From: Cercis canadensis
Lineage: Eukaryota; Streptophyta; Magnoliopsida; Fabales; Fabaceae
DNA length: 64,000 nt
NCBI GenBank assembly: GCA_003255065.1
Contig: QAOA01008548.1
Coordinates: 76,009 to 140,008 of the forward strand
Direction: 5' to 3'
Shown here: in pieces, positions 37,330-47,740 of the stretch
Numbering within the stretch: the first letter of the stretch is position 1
Layout of the letters: each line of letters opens with the position of its first letter
Position numbers and translations under genes: made by a program
Notes under the pieces: model-generated
Seen by the model: only the letters and a program-made list of their open reading frames with translations
The model's database searches: none
What the model was told of the DNA's origin: nothing

Positions 37330-37430
37330 AGAGCAAGCATACCAGGATTTAATCTCGGGTCTTGAGAACCTCTCCAACCTTACAAGTTAGGTACATGACC
37401 ACTTGAACTATTGTTTGGGGTCAATCCCAG
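37330..37430 (-). repeat. SINE-like sequence (also at about 39755-39855)
   Basis: On the minus strand tagttcaagtggtcatg (A-like) is followed by gagattaaatcctgg (B-like) with tRNA-like spacing. Present in both duplication units, so it predates the duplication. Confidence 0.4.
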
Positions 37431-38107
37431 TAATACCTGTTAATTTTAATTCAATAGCTTATGATATATTCATAGCTGTATGCTAATCAAGGAATTAAGA
37501 AAGCACCTAAAAAAATAAGGGCTCAAGAGATACCACTTTATGACATACCAAAGTTAGGAGAATTTTTTTAATTATTGATATCAACTAATTATTTGGCCTT
37601 CATCTAATATTTCAATCCAGAAATCAATTCTATAATCGGAAGCCAGCAAATTATACATAATTAGTATGATGATTTTTTTTTTCTTCCTAGTTTCGATAAA
37701 GAACCTGTCTTTTCATCTTTTGGAATTTCTCTGTTGTTTTCACAAGATTATGCAGTTTATTAAAGAAAATAATTTCAAAATTATATAACGCTATTTTACC
37801 TTTCATCTCTAAGTACTAGAATTTGAGATATCTGTTAATACTATCATAACAATGGTAAATCCAAATGCATTTTGCTCTAACATTATGACACTAACAGATC
37901 TAAGAGCAACAATGAGAATTATGAGGAAGAAAATGAATCTTTATTTCCAAAGAGTCCTTGTATTAGGACGAATTATTTGCACACATAATTGTTTATTGAC
38001 AACAATAATAATTGAAAAAGAAAGCATACAATGGAATTTAAAACCTTATGAAATACTATACTGTAATTAATTTTCCCCCATAGAAAACCAAAAATAAATG
38101 AGAAAAA

Positions 38108-38761
38108 TCAAAGATACCCATGTTGAAAATTGAGATTATAAGCTTTAGGAAGAGTTGAAGCAGTCTTGATCTCAGGTTTTTTCTCAAAGGCATCATAGTA
38201 TCTGACTCCATTTGCCCCAACAATTGGTGAAGACATACTAGACTGCTCCATTAAGATTTTGTTAGCATATTTTGCTACATTCTTCTTCATCTCCTCCATT
38301 GAAACCTTTAATTGCTGCAACTCATGCAAGCCAAGCTCATCAATGGGGCACTCCCACCAGAATTGCCTTTGCCTAACTTTCCTCACTTGATCAAGCTCTT
38401 CTCCTCGCTTTTTCTCAATCTCCAATTGATTCAGAAGCTGTGTGAGCTGCATGTTGAGATCACGAAGATTAGCATTTCGGTGAGCCTCAACAAGTTGGTG
38501 AGCACTGGAGTTAGGTGCTGGGTTTTGAGTAAGAAAGCGATCAATAATGGACTCAACCTCTGGATGGCCAAAAGAGAAGGCCTTTTCAGCAGGAGAAAAC
38601 ACTATAATTGCAATCTCAACCCCACAAAGGGTACAAAGCTCACTAGCCTTTTTGAAGAGTCCTGAACGACGCTTGGAGAATGTAACTTGTAGATGGCTCT
38701 TCTTTGGTATTTTCTCAATAGGAATCTTTTGGCGACCTGAAGTAGACTTTCCCTTCACCAT
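38108..38761 (-). CDS. Type I MADS-box protein (AGL62-like), copy 1
   Basis: An intronless 217-residue frame. The MADS domain lies near residues 8-68 (GRQKIPIEKIPKKSHLQVTF, then SKRRSGLFKKASELCTLCG and EIAIIVFSPAEKAFSFGHP), matching M-alpha proteins such as AGL62 and AGL61. It is followed by a helical, coiled-coil-like part (LTQLLNQLEIEKKRGEELD) and FWWECPIDELGLHELQQL, a block common in AGL62 relatives. It would bind CArG-like DNA in the nucleus, usually as a heterodimer; Arabidopsis relatives act in the female gametophyte and endosperm. A TATA-like aatataaattc lies about 90 bases upstream of the ATG. Single-exon structure and length are normal for the group. Confidence 0.9.
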   Translation of the reverse strand: MVKGKSTSGRQKIPIEKIPKKSHLQVTFSKRRSGLFKKASELCTLCGVEIAIIVFSPAEKAFSFGHPEVESIIDRFLTQNPAPNSSAHQLVEAHRNANLRDLNMQLTQLLNQLEIEKKRGEELDQVRKVRQRQFWWECPIDELGLHELQQLKVSMEEMKKNVAKYANKILMEQSSMSSPIVGANGVRYYDAFEKKPEIKTASTLPKAYNLNFQHGYL

Positions 38762-39025
38762 GGTTGAAAGAAGAAGTAAGAGAGAAAAAAATAATACTGG
38801 GTTTCAGATTTCTGATTGTGGTAATGGAAACAACTCAAACAAGTGAATTTATATTGCTAAATTTTTGGTTGGTAGTAGCAATTAACCCAATTAATCGTCC
38901 CATCTTATTTTGATTACTTTTTATTAGTAAACCAAGATTAGGAAGTTATAAAATCTCGAATAATGTCTAGTTAATGTATAAAACATCTTATCAACTAATG
39001 TAACCAAAAAAAAAAAATCATCTTA

Positions 39026-39232
39026 TCAACTAGTTAGCCCTTTATAAAAAAAATTGATCCAGTTTGGAATTTCTCCATTAAACCCATTATAGCTCAGATT
39101 GACTAGCTTCAAACTACGCAATTTGACAAACTCATCTGGCAATTTACCTTGAAAGTTGTTGCTGCTAAGATCAAGTTCAACAAGGAATGAGAGATTTCCC
39201 AGTGGTATGGGAATGATACCACTAAGATCCAT
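39026..39232 (-). pseudogene. Truncated LRR fragment, second copy
   Basis: Duplicate of the fragment at 36585-36807, reading MDLSGIIPIPLGNLSFLVEL to GEIPNWI, then cut by the duplication junction at 39057/39058. The coding sense past that point (NFFYKGLTS) is read into unrelated unit 1 sequence. Dead. Confidence 0.8.
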
Positions 39233-41485
39233 GTTATGATCATAGCCAAAGTACTAAGAAAAAAAAAAATTAAAACTTATTAGCAACTATAGCGTAAATA
39301 GAATTTTTTTTCTGAGTTACAAAAGACAATGATACACTAGAAAAAGGGCAGAGGATCATATGGTAAGAATATAACCACATTAACATCAAACACCCGGATT
39401 CTTATGACCAAAAGAAGTGATATTAGTCTAATTAGACCCATATGTCATTGGCACGACATAATAGAGTTAGTTAAAATTGTTGTGACAAAATTGGAGATAC
39501 AATTATTTGATGATTGTCAGGATAAACAGTAATTTTATGATATTTTTTCTTTTTTAGTTTCCTTACATGATATCACATCATTGATATTTATAATCCTAGT
39601 TATAGATATTTACATGATAGCTTCTTCTTCTTTTTTAGTCAAAGATGGAATACTTACATTACAATGTATATTTACATATATTTTCAAGAAACTCTCATAT
39701 GGGAAAGAGTAGTTTAAGTTACTAACAATACCACCACAATAATATTACTACCACTAAGGGCAAGCATACCAAGATTTAATCTCGGGTCTTGAGAACCTCT
39801 CCAACCTTACAAGTTAGGTACATGACCACTTGAACTATTGTTTGGGGTCAATCCCAGTAATACCTGTTAATTTTAATTCAATAGCTTATGATATATTCAT
39901 AGCTGTATGCTAATCAAGGAATTAAGAAAGCACCTAAAAAAATAAGGGCTCAAGAGATACCACTTTATGACATACCAAAGTTAGGAGAATTTTTTTAATT
40001 ATTGATACCAACTAATTATTTGGCCCTCATCTAATATTTCAATCCAGAAATCAATTCTATAATCGGAAGCCAGCAAATTATACATAATTAGTATGATGAT
40101 ATTTTTTTTTTCTTCCTAGTTTCGATAAAGAACCTGTCTTTTCATCTTTTGGAATTTCTCTGTTGTTTTCACAAGATTATGCAGTTTATTAAAGAAAATA
40201 ATTTCAAAATTATATAACGCTATTTTACCTTTCATCTCTAAGTACTAGAATTTGAGATATCTGTTAATACTATCATAACAATGGTAAATCCAAATGCATT
40301 TTGCTCTAACATTATGACACTAACAGATCTAAGAGCAACAATGAGAATTATGAGGAAGAAAATGAATCTTTATTTCCAAAGAGTCCTTGTATTAGGACGA
40401 ATTATTTGCACACATAATTGTTTATTGACAACAATAATAATTGAAAAAGAAAGCATACAATGGAATTTAAAACCTTATGAAATACTATACTGGAATTAAT
40501 TTTCCCCCATAGAAAACCAAAAATAAATGAGAAAAATCAAAGATACCCATGTTGAAAATTGAGATTATAAGCTTTAGGAAGAGTTGAAGCAGTCCTGATC
40601 TCAGGTTTTTTCTCAAAGACATCATAGTATCTGACTCCATTTGCCCCAACAATTGGTGAAGACATACTAGACTGCTCCATTAAGATTTTGTTAGCATGTT
40701 TTGCTACATTCTTCTTCATCTCCTCCATTGAAACCTTTAATTGCTGCAACTCATGCAAGCCAAGCTCATCAATGGGGCACTCCCACCAGAATTGCCTTTG
40801 CCTAACTTTCCTCACTTGATCAAGCTCTTCTCCTCGCTTTTTCTCAATCTCCAATTGATTCAGAAGCTGTGTGAGCTGCATGTTGAGATCACGAAGATTA
40901 GCATTTCGGTGAGCCTCAACAAGTTGGTGAGCACTGGAGTTAGGTGCTGGGTTTTGAGTAAGAAAGCGATCAATAATGGACTCAACCTCTGGATGGCCAA
41001 AAGAGAAGGCCTTTTCAGCAGGAGAAAACACTATAATTGCAATCTCAACCCCACAAAGGGTACAAAGCTCACTAGCCTTTTTGAAGAGTCCTGAACGACG
41101 CTTGGAGAATGTAACTTGTAGATGGCTCTTCTTTGGTATTTTCTCAATAGGAATCTTTTGGCGACCTGAAGTAGACTTTCCCTTCACCATGGTTGAAAGA
41201 AGAAGTAAGAGAGAAAAAAATAATATTGGGTTTCAGATTTCTGATTGTGGTAATGGAAACAACTCAAACAAGTGAATTTATATTGCTAAATTTTTGGTTG
41301 GTAGTAGCAATTAACCCAATTAATCGTCCCATCTTATTTTGATTACTTTTTATTAGTAAACCAAGATTAGGAAGTTATAAAATCTCGAATAATGTCTAGT
41401 TAATGTATAAAACATCTTATCAACTAATGTAACCAAAAAAAAAAATCATCTTATCAACTAGTTAGCCCTTTATAAAAAAAATTGA
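39058..41485. repeat. Tandem segmental duplication, unit 2
   Basis: The second 2428-bp unit. After ttataaaaaaaattga (41485) the sequence turns to unduplicated DNA (cttttgtaaatatc). It contains the second MADS gene and the shorter LRR fragment. Confidence 0.9.
40537..41190 (-). CDS. Type I MADS-box protein (AGL62-like), copy 2
   Basis: An intact 217-residue duplicate of the gene at 38108-38761, with an identical MADS domain and an identical first ~160 residues. Three substitutions lie in the C-terminal part (Tyr to His in AKYANK, Ala to Val in YYDAFEKK, Lys to Arg in PEIKTA). All three nucleotide differences that I find in the coding region change an amino acid. The upstream region, including the TATA-like box, is duplicated with it, so expression should be similar. 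The expected role is that of a nuclear DNA-binding factor in reproductive tissue, by family knowledge only. Confidence 0.9.
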   Translation of the reverse strand: MVKGKSTSGRQKIPIEKIPKKSHLQVTFSKRRSGLFKKASELCTLCGVEIAIIVFSPAEKAFSFGHPEVESIIDRFLTQNPAPNSSAHQLVEAHRNANLRDLNMQLTQLLNQLEIEKKRGEELDQVRKVRQRQFWWECPIDELGLHELQQLKVSMEEMKKNVAKHANKILMEQSSMSSPIVGANGVRYYDVFEKKPEIRTASTLPKAYNLNFQHGYL

Positions 41486-43479
41486 CTTTTGTAAATATCA
41501 ATACAAATAGAATGATGCTATATTTCATTAAAATATTGACTTTTTAACATCAAATTTATGATATTGTTTAAATGAATATTAAAAGATACTTACCAAATTT
41601 CAATTGGATTCAGATAGTATTAAAGGATTATTGCCATAGATAAGAGGAGACATGGAATCACAATATTAAAATTGCAATCTTGTGCAATTAATTATTTATA
41701 GGTGAGTTGTATACAATGGGAAAATCATAAAAATTTGAAGGGTTACATTCTTCTTTCTCTATCCACATTAAAAGGATTATCATTTAAATATTAATGTTAA
41801 CATTAAGAGGAAGTTTTTGGTGGGGTGAAGCAATTAGCGACCAATAATGTTACATGAGCTGTTTGTAATTTTCTTAAAACAAGTTATTCAAATTCATTAG
41901 CATACTAGGCAACTTGTGTCGGGGAAGTGAAACCTCTTCATTGCAAATTAGTTTTAATAGTAATCTAGTATAAATACAAATAGGCTACATTATTATACCA
42001 TCAAAATGTAGATTTTATAATTAAAAAAAAAAAAGTAATGCAACATTATTTTCAGCAATTTAGGACAAAGTTAAATACCTACGTGGCATGGTATAATAAA
42101 TAAATACAGAAAAGATATATTTTGATTACGTGTGGCTTCAAAATATGGAACGGATAATCATCACGTATGTATATTATTTTTAACCATGACATATATATTA
42201 CACCATGCAACATATGATTTCCCTCATTCTAGAACTAGACAATTGCTCATTCATGAATCAAGGTAGATCAAGAAGCCTTTTGCTCTGTGTTTTACAATAT
42301 TGTTTTTAAAAATTCTTTAAAAGTTATGCCACGAATTATGAGCTGGAAACAGAGGGTTTTCGTTGAGAACCATCTAATTATATCCTTATTGTGCATGAAT
42401 TGACTCATTACTTGGATATGGATATGAGTACAGTTTATGACATAATTAAATGACCTTAACTTAGATTCATGATATATAGAAAACAGTGGGATTTCATCAC
42501 CATTGGAGGAGTAAAATAGAGTATGTCTCATGTACTATCTTTTTGTTAAAGATAAATAGAAACTATTTTCATCAAAACAAACGAAACCTTAAAAAAAAAA
42601 AATTAAAAAGAAAAATGCATAAAATTATGATTTACAGTAAATGAAATACAAAATTGTAAGAGTTTTGAAAATATCCAATTATATATATTTGATTCTTTCA
42701 CATATAACTTCCAAAGTATTACATAAACAGAAGAAGGGGAATTAGACTTCAAAGTTAAAGCACAACTCGAGAGGTAATCCATCAGAAACTAGTAACTGTT
42801 ATTCCATTAAACAACACAGTTGGAGAGCTAGTTTGTAACTGGAACAACATCTTTAACTGCTTTCATCATTGGAATGACAATACCCAGAAAGAGAAACCCG
42901 AAAATTTATAACCCAAATCAACAAGGATAATGCTACAATAGTTAAATCCGTTAGATAATTCTTCTCAGAAATAATTTCCTTGAATCTCAAGCATGTGGGT
43001 AATTCTGTTAATCAAAAGGAGCCTGGCTATGAGTTTCAAAAGAAGAACAATATCCAAAACTACAAACTAAAAAACTTTACAGACCAGCATTATCAGGTTA
43101 TTCTACAAATAGTTAGATTACTTGTATAACAACATTAGACAGTTCTTGAACCTCAAACATGCAAGACCTTGATGCACTAGTCCAATTCATCCGAATTTTT
43201 TCATGGTAGACTCACAAATAACAAAAATGTTGTCCTTGAATTGCCAATGTAGCCAACAAGATAAAACAATGACTATGGCTTATACAGAAGGTGGTCATGT
43301 TTCTCACATATCAAATCCAAATCAAGACTTCATTATTGTTCAGAAAAGACACAGTTCCTAATCTAACATAACATTTCAAGCCACATTTCAATAAATCTCC
43401 ACCTTGGCTTCAATTTATCAAGCTCAAAAATTAGTAAATACTTTAGTTGTCTTCTCAAAATAACCCCGAAGGGTCTAGC
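41486..43479. other. Gene-free spacer
   Basis: About 2 kb of AT-rich sequence; the 79-codon minus frame at 42292-42531 shows no domain. A tRNA-like phrase (gggtctagcttagttg, 43466) next to the copia relic may be another SINE end. Confidence 0.45.
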
Positions 43480-44137
43480 TTAGTTGTTAGGACAATTCAT
43501 CAAGTCCAAGCCATGCTTGAACTCAGATTCATGATTAGAACCTGTAATTATACACCCATGCAAAACATATAGACTGCCAATTCTCTCTCCTTTCATGATA
43601 ATAATATTATCTTTAGAGATCTCCATAACTCCAGCTTTGTTGGAGCACACGCACCCATGTGCATCCAAAATGCCTAGAGAGATGAGATTCTTTTTCAAGT
43701 TAGGTACATGCCTAACATCGATCAAAGTTCTGATGACTCCATCATGCACCTTGATGCTAATTTTGCCCTTTCCAACAATTTTACAGGAAGCATTATCTCC
43801 CATGAAAGTAACTCCACCTTCAAGAGATTCATATGTGGAGAACCTGTCCCTATTTGGACATATATGGTAAGAGCATCCAGAATCTAGAATCCACTCATCT
43901 GTATTCCTGGATATGTCATCAGCCACCAACACAAGACCATCGATCACATCTTAAACAACACTAACTTCAACGGTGTTAACTTCCCGCTTCTGATCTCCTT
44001 TGTCATCACTTCGAGCAGTTTTTTCTTCCACTTCCAAGATTGAGGTTTTATACGTCCTCTCTTATTGCAGTAGTAACAGGTTTTATTTTGGGACTTTGCC
44101 TTTTGCCTTCCATGACCAAAATCCCTTTGTTGAGACT
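43480..44137 (-). pseudogene. Ty1/copia protease and GAG-pre-integrase fragment
   Basis: The minus strand encodes a copia aspartic protease start (DEWILDSGCSYHICPNRD with the DSG motif), then the GAG-pre-integrase stretch (VRHVPNLKKNLISLGILD, GSLYVLHGC), ending at 43480 before any integrase core. Just upstream, around 44045-44100, lies a zinc knuckle in which the His and the last Cys are replaced (CYYCNKRGRIKPQSW), and a stop separates it from the protease. No reverse transcriptase is left. Confidence 0.85.
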
Positions 44138-44359
44138 GTTAGGAAAACGATAATGGAGACTAACTAAGTTGGCTTTGAGGCGTGAACAATTACACTGTCT
44201 TGAGTGTAATATTGCTTCTCTATAAAAGCAAGTTACCCCAGGATACAACAAAGCCCTCAAAAACTCTCAATGGAAAAGTGAATTCTAATGCATTAGGGTG
44301 TTCCCTTTTATAGAGTTGAAAAGACACGAGTGAACAAATATAATTGGTCAGAAATTAAC

Positions 44360-44450
44360 AGACATAATTGTCTATTCGGAATAGTCACAATTGTCTGTTC
44401 GGAATAGTCACAACAGTCTGTTCAAAACAGACACAATTGTCTATTCGAGT
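44360..44450. repeat. 23-bp minisatellite, about four units
   Basis: Variants of cacaattgtctgttcgga-atagt repeated head to tail, with small changes (tctattcgga, cagtctgttcaaaac). It lies within unexplained sequence that occupies the place of copia gag. Confidence 0.8.
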
Positions 44451-44852
44451 TTATTCATCTGAACCTGTTAATTTAATTAACTACTATCCGAATCGGGTCA
44501 AATCGACCCGACCCGGTCCAGTCCAGATATTTAAAACCAATATTAAAATATTTGTCAAATCGATCAAGGCCCAAGATGCCCCAAGTGCCCAAGTGCCAAT
44601 GATGGTAACCCAACTGCATGCGGAGAATAGTCATTATTACTCAGCATGCATAAGGTTCAAAATTACTTTATGCATAATTTAAAATAATAGGATTTGCTAT
44701 GCTACAGTTAAAAGTGGGGTAGTGCTACTATCTTCTCAAAACTCTTATATTTGATAAAAGTAACTTTTATTTTCGAATTCATTGTAAAACTCTATACTAG
44801 AGTAGCCCAGCATGAATATGAAAATAATTAAAAGGTACATTAATTGTACNAA

Positions 44853-44924
44853 CATTCGAACTTGTCACAGACTGAAACTAGTGTTTCCATCGAATTTCTC
44901 GATCTCATATTTTGTTGTAGACAT
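44853..44924 (-). pseudogene. Copia gag N-terminus, cut at a gap
   Basis: Starting at the ATG complementary to 44924-44922, the product opens MSTTKYEIEKFDGNTSFSL and then meets a TGA where copia gag usually has tryptophan. The frame ends at the N at 44850, and the sequence beyond is not gag. The element's middle is therefore missing or misassembled. Confidence 0.7.
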
Positions 44925-44984
44925 CCTGATAAAACGAGCTACCACCACAGCCTTAATGCGGATCTGTTGCGGAAGAAAGAATCT

Positions 44985-45420
44985 CACAACAGCTCTCTGA
45001 TACTAACTTGTTGTGTGTGATGTGCTCAAGGCAGGATTTATATGTGTTGTAAAAATGAAATGGGGAAAAAAAAAAACAAGTGCCAGATTTACACAGTTTG
45101 GCTTATCGCCAATAGCCATGGGGGTAGGCAATAAAGAAATTCCACTAATTTAATAAAAGGAGAGTACAAAAGTTGCTTAAATCTTCTCTTCTCCCAAGCC
45201 TAAACTCCAAATATACTCAAAATACCTCTCTGTCTTTTCTCACAAGGTGTATATTCACAACACTCTACAAGAAGCTCACAAGAAACACTCAAAGAAGATT
45301 TATTAAAGCACAATACTACAATGTGTAATTACCAAAGTGCTTGCCAAAAGCTTGAGTTTGAATGGCTTGAGAGGGCTGCATTCAAAATTTATAGACACTC
45401 CATGCAACTATCATCTTAAT
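44985..45420 (-). mobile_element. Copia 5' LTR and primer binding site remnant
   Basis: Minus strand: after ...cacacaacaag comes tagtatcagagagctg (about 45003-44988), close to the copia primer binding site tggtatcagagc that pairs with initiator tRNA-Met. The LTR would lie at about 45008 and upward; its first plus-strand bases are tgttgtgtgtg. The far end was not fixed. Together with gag at 44924 and protease at 43947 this defines one minus-oriented copia relic. Confidence 0.55.
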
Positions 45421-47363
45421 TTTACCCTCAGAGTATGCCCTTTAACATTAGGTATGGCTACAGAGTATGTTTAAGGGTGTCAATATAGTTACTTTTCCAA
45501 AATTCGATGATTTTACTTTTATCAGAATCAAAATAGGTTTTAACTTAAAGAGCCCAAACACCTCAAAGACAAGAAGAAATCTTCTTTATTTTGGGATGCC
45601 AAGCAAAGAAAAATCCAAAATAAACCATATCCTCATGCTTTTTTTTTTTTTTTTTTAGGTCAATTTGTTTTACAGTTGCCCTGTTACTAAAAGGAAAGTT
45701 CAACTTGTCATATGGGATCCTTAATGATATTTGGTTTCTTTTTTTTTTCTTCTTTTTGATGACAAAAAATTTAGGAGATAGATAAGTTACTCAATCTCTC
45801 AGACAGCATTTAAACAGAAGACCTTTTTATTGGCGCACCTTAATCCTATACCAATTGAGAGCCAACTCTTATTGGCAATGATATTTTAACCAAGAGGAAA
45901 TATTCTTTTATGTGATTAAGAGTTGTATAGTTAAATATTGTGAACTAATAAGTGGTAATGGCACCCAAAAAAAAAAAAGGAGTTATAAGTGGTGAAGAAT
46001 GTGAGTAAAAAAGAAAGCACTAGATTTCATAAGCACACACAACAAAGTTGGTTTAGGTGATCTTCTATAAGGTTAATTGGAGTGTCAAGTTCAAATCTCT
46101 ATTTCTCCCACATACTCACTAAACAGTCTAGCTTTCTCTATTTAATGATAGAAAAGAAAAGAAAGGATTAGGTTGTGTTGTTACTTTCTTATTGTACCAG
46201 AAAATTAATTAACATCGTCTCCCTATTAATCCAAATGTATATTTCTTGCAAATAAACATACTTATGACTAATCAACAAATATAACACTAGAGGATACGTG
46301 TTAAACTGAATCTGCAGAAAAGACAGAAACTGGGTTTTCGAAACAGCAAATCGAAGCTGTCCTACATTAAAGAACAGAAGCGCAAACGTTAAGGTCAATT
46401 ACAGTGTACTACATTAAAAACGTATTATATTCATCTGGCTTCTCTTGAACTTCTCTTGCCCTACAAATCTGACTTTTCTGATCATATTATATTCATCTCA
46501 GCTTGATCAGTAGGTAAAACTGAGCACAAGTTTTGTCATCATAGCAACTAGACACAGATTGTGGATAATAACACCTTATTTCTCTCGCTCCTGTAACCAT
46601 GATGTTAATAAAACTAGTTACACGTACATTTCAATGTGAGATATTTTATATTTCAAAATATTTTTTAATATAAAATTAAAAGAACATAAAATTAATGGTT
46701 ATAATTTGTTATAAATGATGCTTCTAAGTTTTTGTTTTTTTTCAAACTTTTGTATAAGTTAATCATAAGAAAACTATTTAATATCAATTAGTATGAAGTA
46801 TTTATCACCAAAAAGATATAAGTCAAGTCATTTGTATAAATTTTTGGAATCTACTAGCAATAATGTACAAGATAAAAATCCTGAATTTTTTAAGAAAAAA
46901 TAAATAAAAGATTAGCATAGCTGGTTTTGTGCATTCTTTTGTCTCACGAGTGTTTTGACTTCTGAGCTTTGCTGGACTGTTAACCGACATACTGTGATGA
47001 GTATTAAGTATCCCAAAATATCATAAATGTCAAAAGCCCAGTTGGCGTCACAGCTCACAAGCACTGGGCAGATTAGATTATGTAGAATTTAATATATGAA
47101 CTATGAAGTAACCTAACAAAAATTTCTAATCACTCAATGGAGATATTTTTTTATGACCTAAATATAACATGTGACCTTACAATATGCCAATAAATATGCG
47201 TCAAGTCAATTGAAATGATAACTTGACTCAGTCCCAGCACACATATAACCATTTGCATATAATAGCAATTCATGTTTTAGTGCAAGAACATATTCATACT
47301 TGATAGAAATAATTCTCCACTCATGATAAGAATTGACCATAACATACTGTCAAATGATTGTAG
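45421..47363. other. Gene-free AT-rich spacer with SINE-like pieces
   Basis: No gene seen. At 46049-46099 a SINE-like pair of boxes (tggtttaggtga and gttcaaatctc) is followed by pyrimidine- and A-rich sequence. At 45790-45860 a second one may lie on the minus strand (gttggctctcaattggta). Confidence 0.4.
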
Positions 47364-47368
47364 GAACC

Positions 47369-47670
47369 TGTAGATACCCGGTATTTCGGCCCATAAGGTA
47401 TTAAGCCCATTATCACCAAAGTTCATATTTGGAAAAATTTCTTTGACCCTTTAAACCTTCAGATTTCTCTATAAATAGGCTCCAAACGACAGGTAAAAGG
47501 GTTGGTCTTTCTTTGGACTTAAGATTCACCAAGATTTATTTTCTAATACCTCAGTAATCACTAACTTAAGCATCGGAGCTCGGGCATAAACACCCGACCT
47601 TTGTTATACGTCTTCGCAAGTACCCCCGTTTTGCCGAGTCCCCTCATCAATACCAAATCAGGCATCATCA
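47369..47670 (+). repeat. 5' LTR
   Basis: 302 bp, tgtagatacccgg to ggcatcatca. A TATA-like ctataaataggc lies near 47470, giving a probable promoter about 200 bp before the LTR end. Confidence 0.95.
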
Positions 47671-47690
47671 TTTGGCACCGTTTGTGGGAA
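47671..47690 (+). other. Primer binding site
   Basis: tttggcaccgtttgtggg directly abuts the 5' LTR. I did not assign the tRNA. Confidence 0.7.
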
Positions 47691-47740
47691 ATTAGTTTCT
47701 TTCCCTTCCCAAGAAACAAATTCATTGTACGATCCTGTTT

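Larger units (their letters stand above)
36633..39057. repeat. Tandem segmental duplication, unit 1
   Basis: This 2425-bp unit is repeated head-to-tail at 39058-41485. It starts at tccagtttggaatttctcc inside an LRR fragment and ends at ttataaaaaaaattga. Around 20 differences are visible by eye, so identity is about 99%. No N and no long shared sequence at the join; only a few bases of microhomology. It carries one MADS gene. Confidence 0.9.

Noticed and set aside
38312..38846. Plus-strand frames opposite the MADS gene, repeated at 40741-41275
   Set aside because: Antisense shadows conserved only because the whole unit is duplicated.
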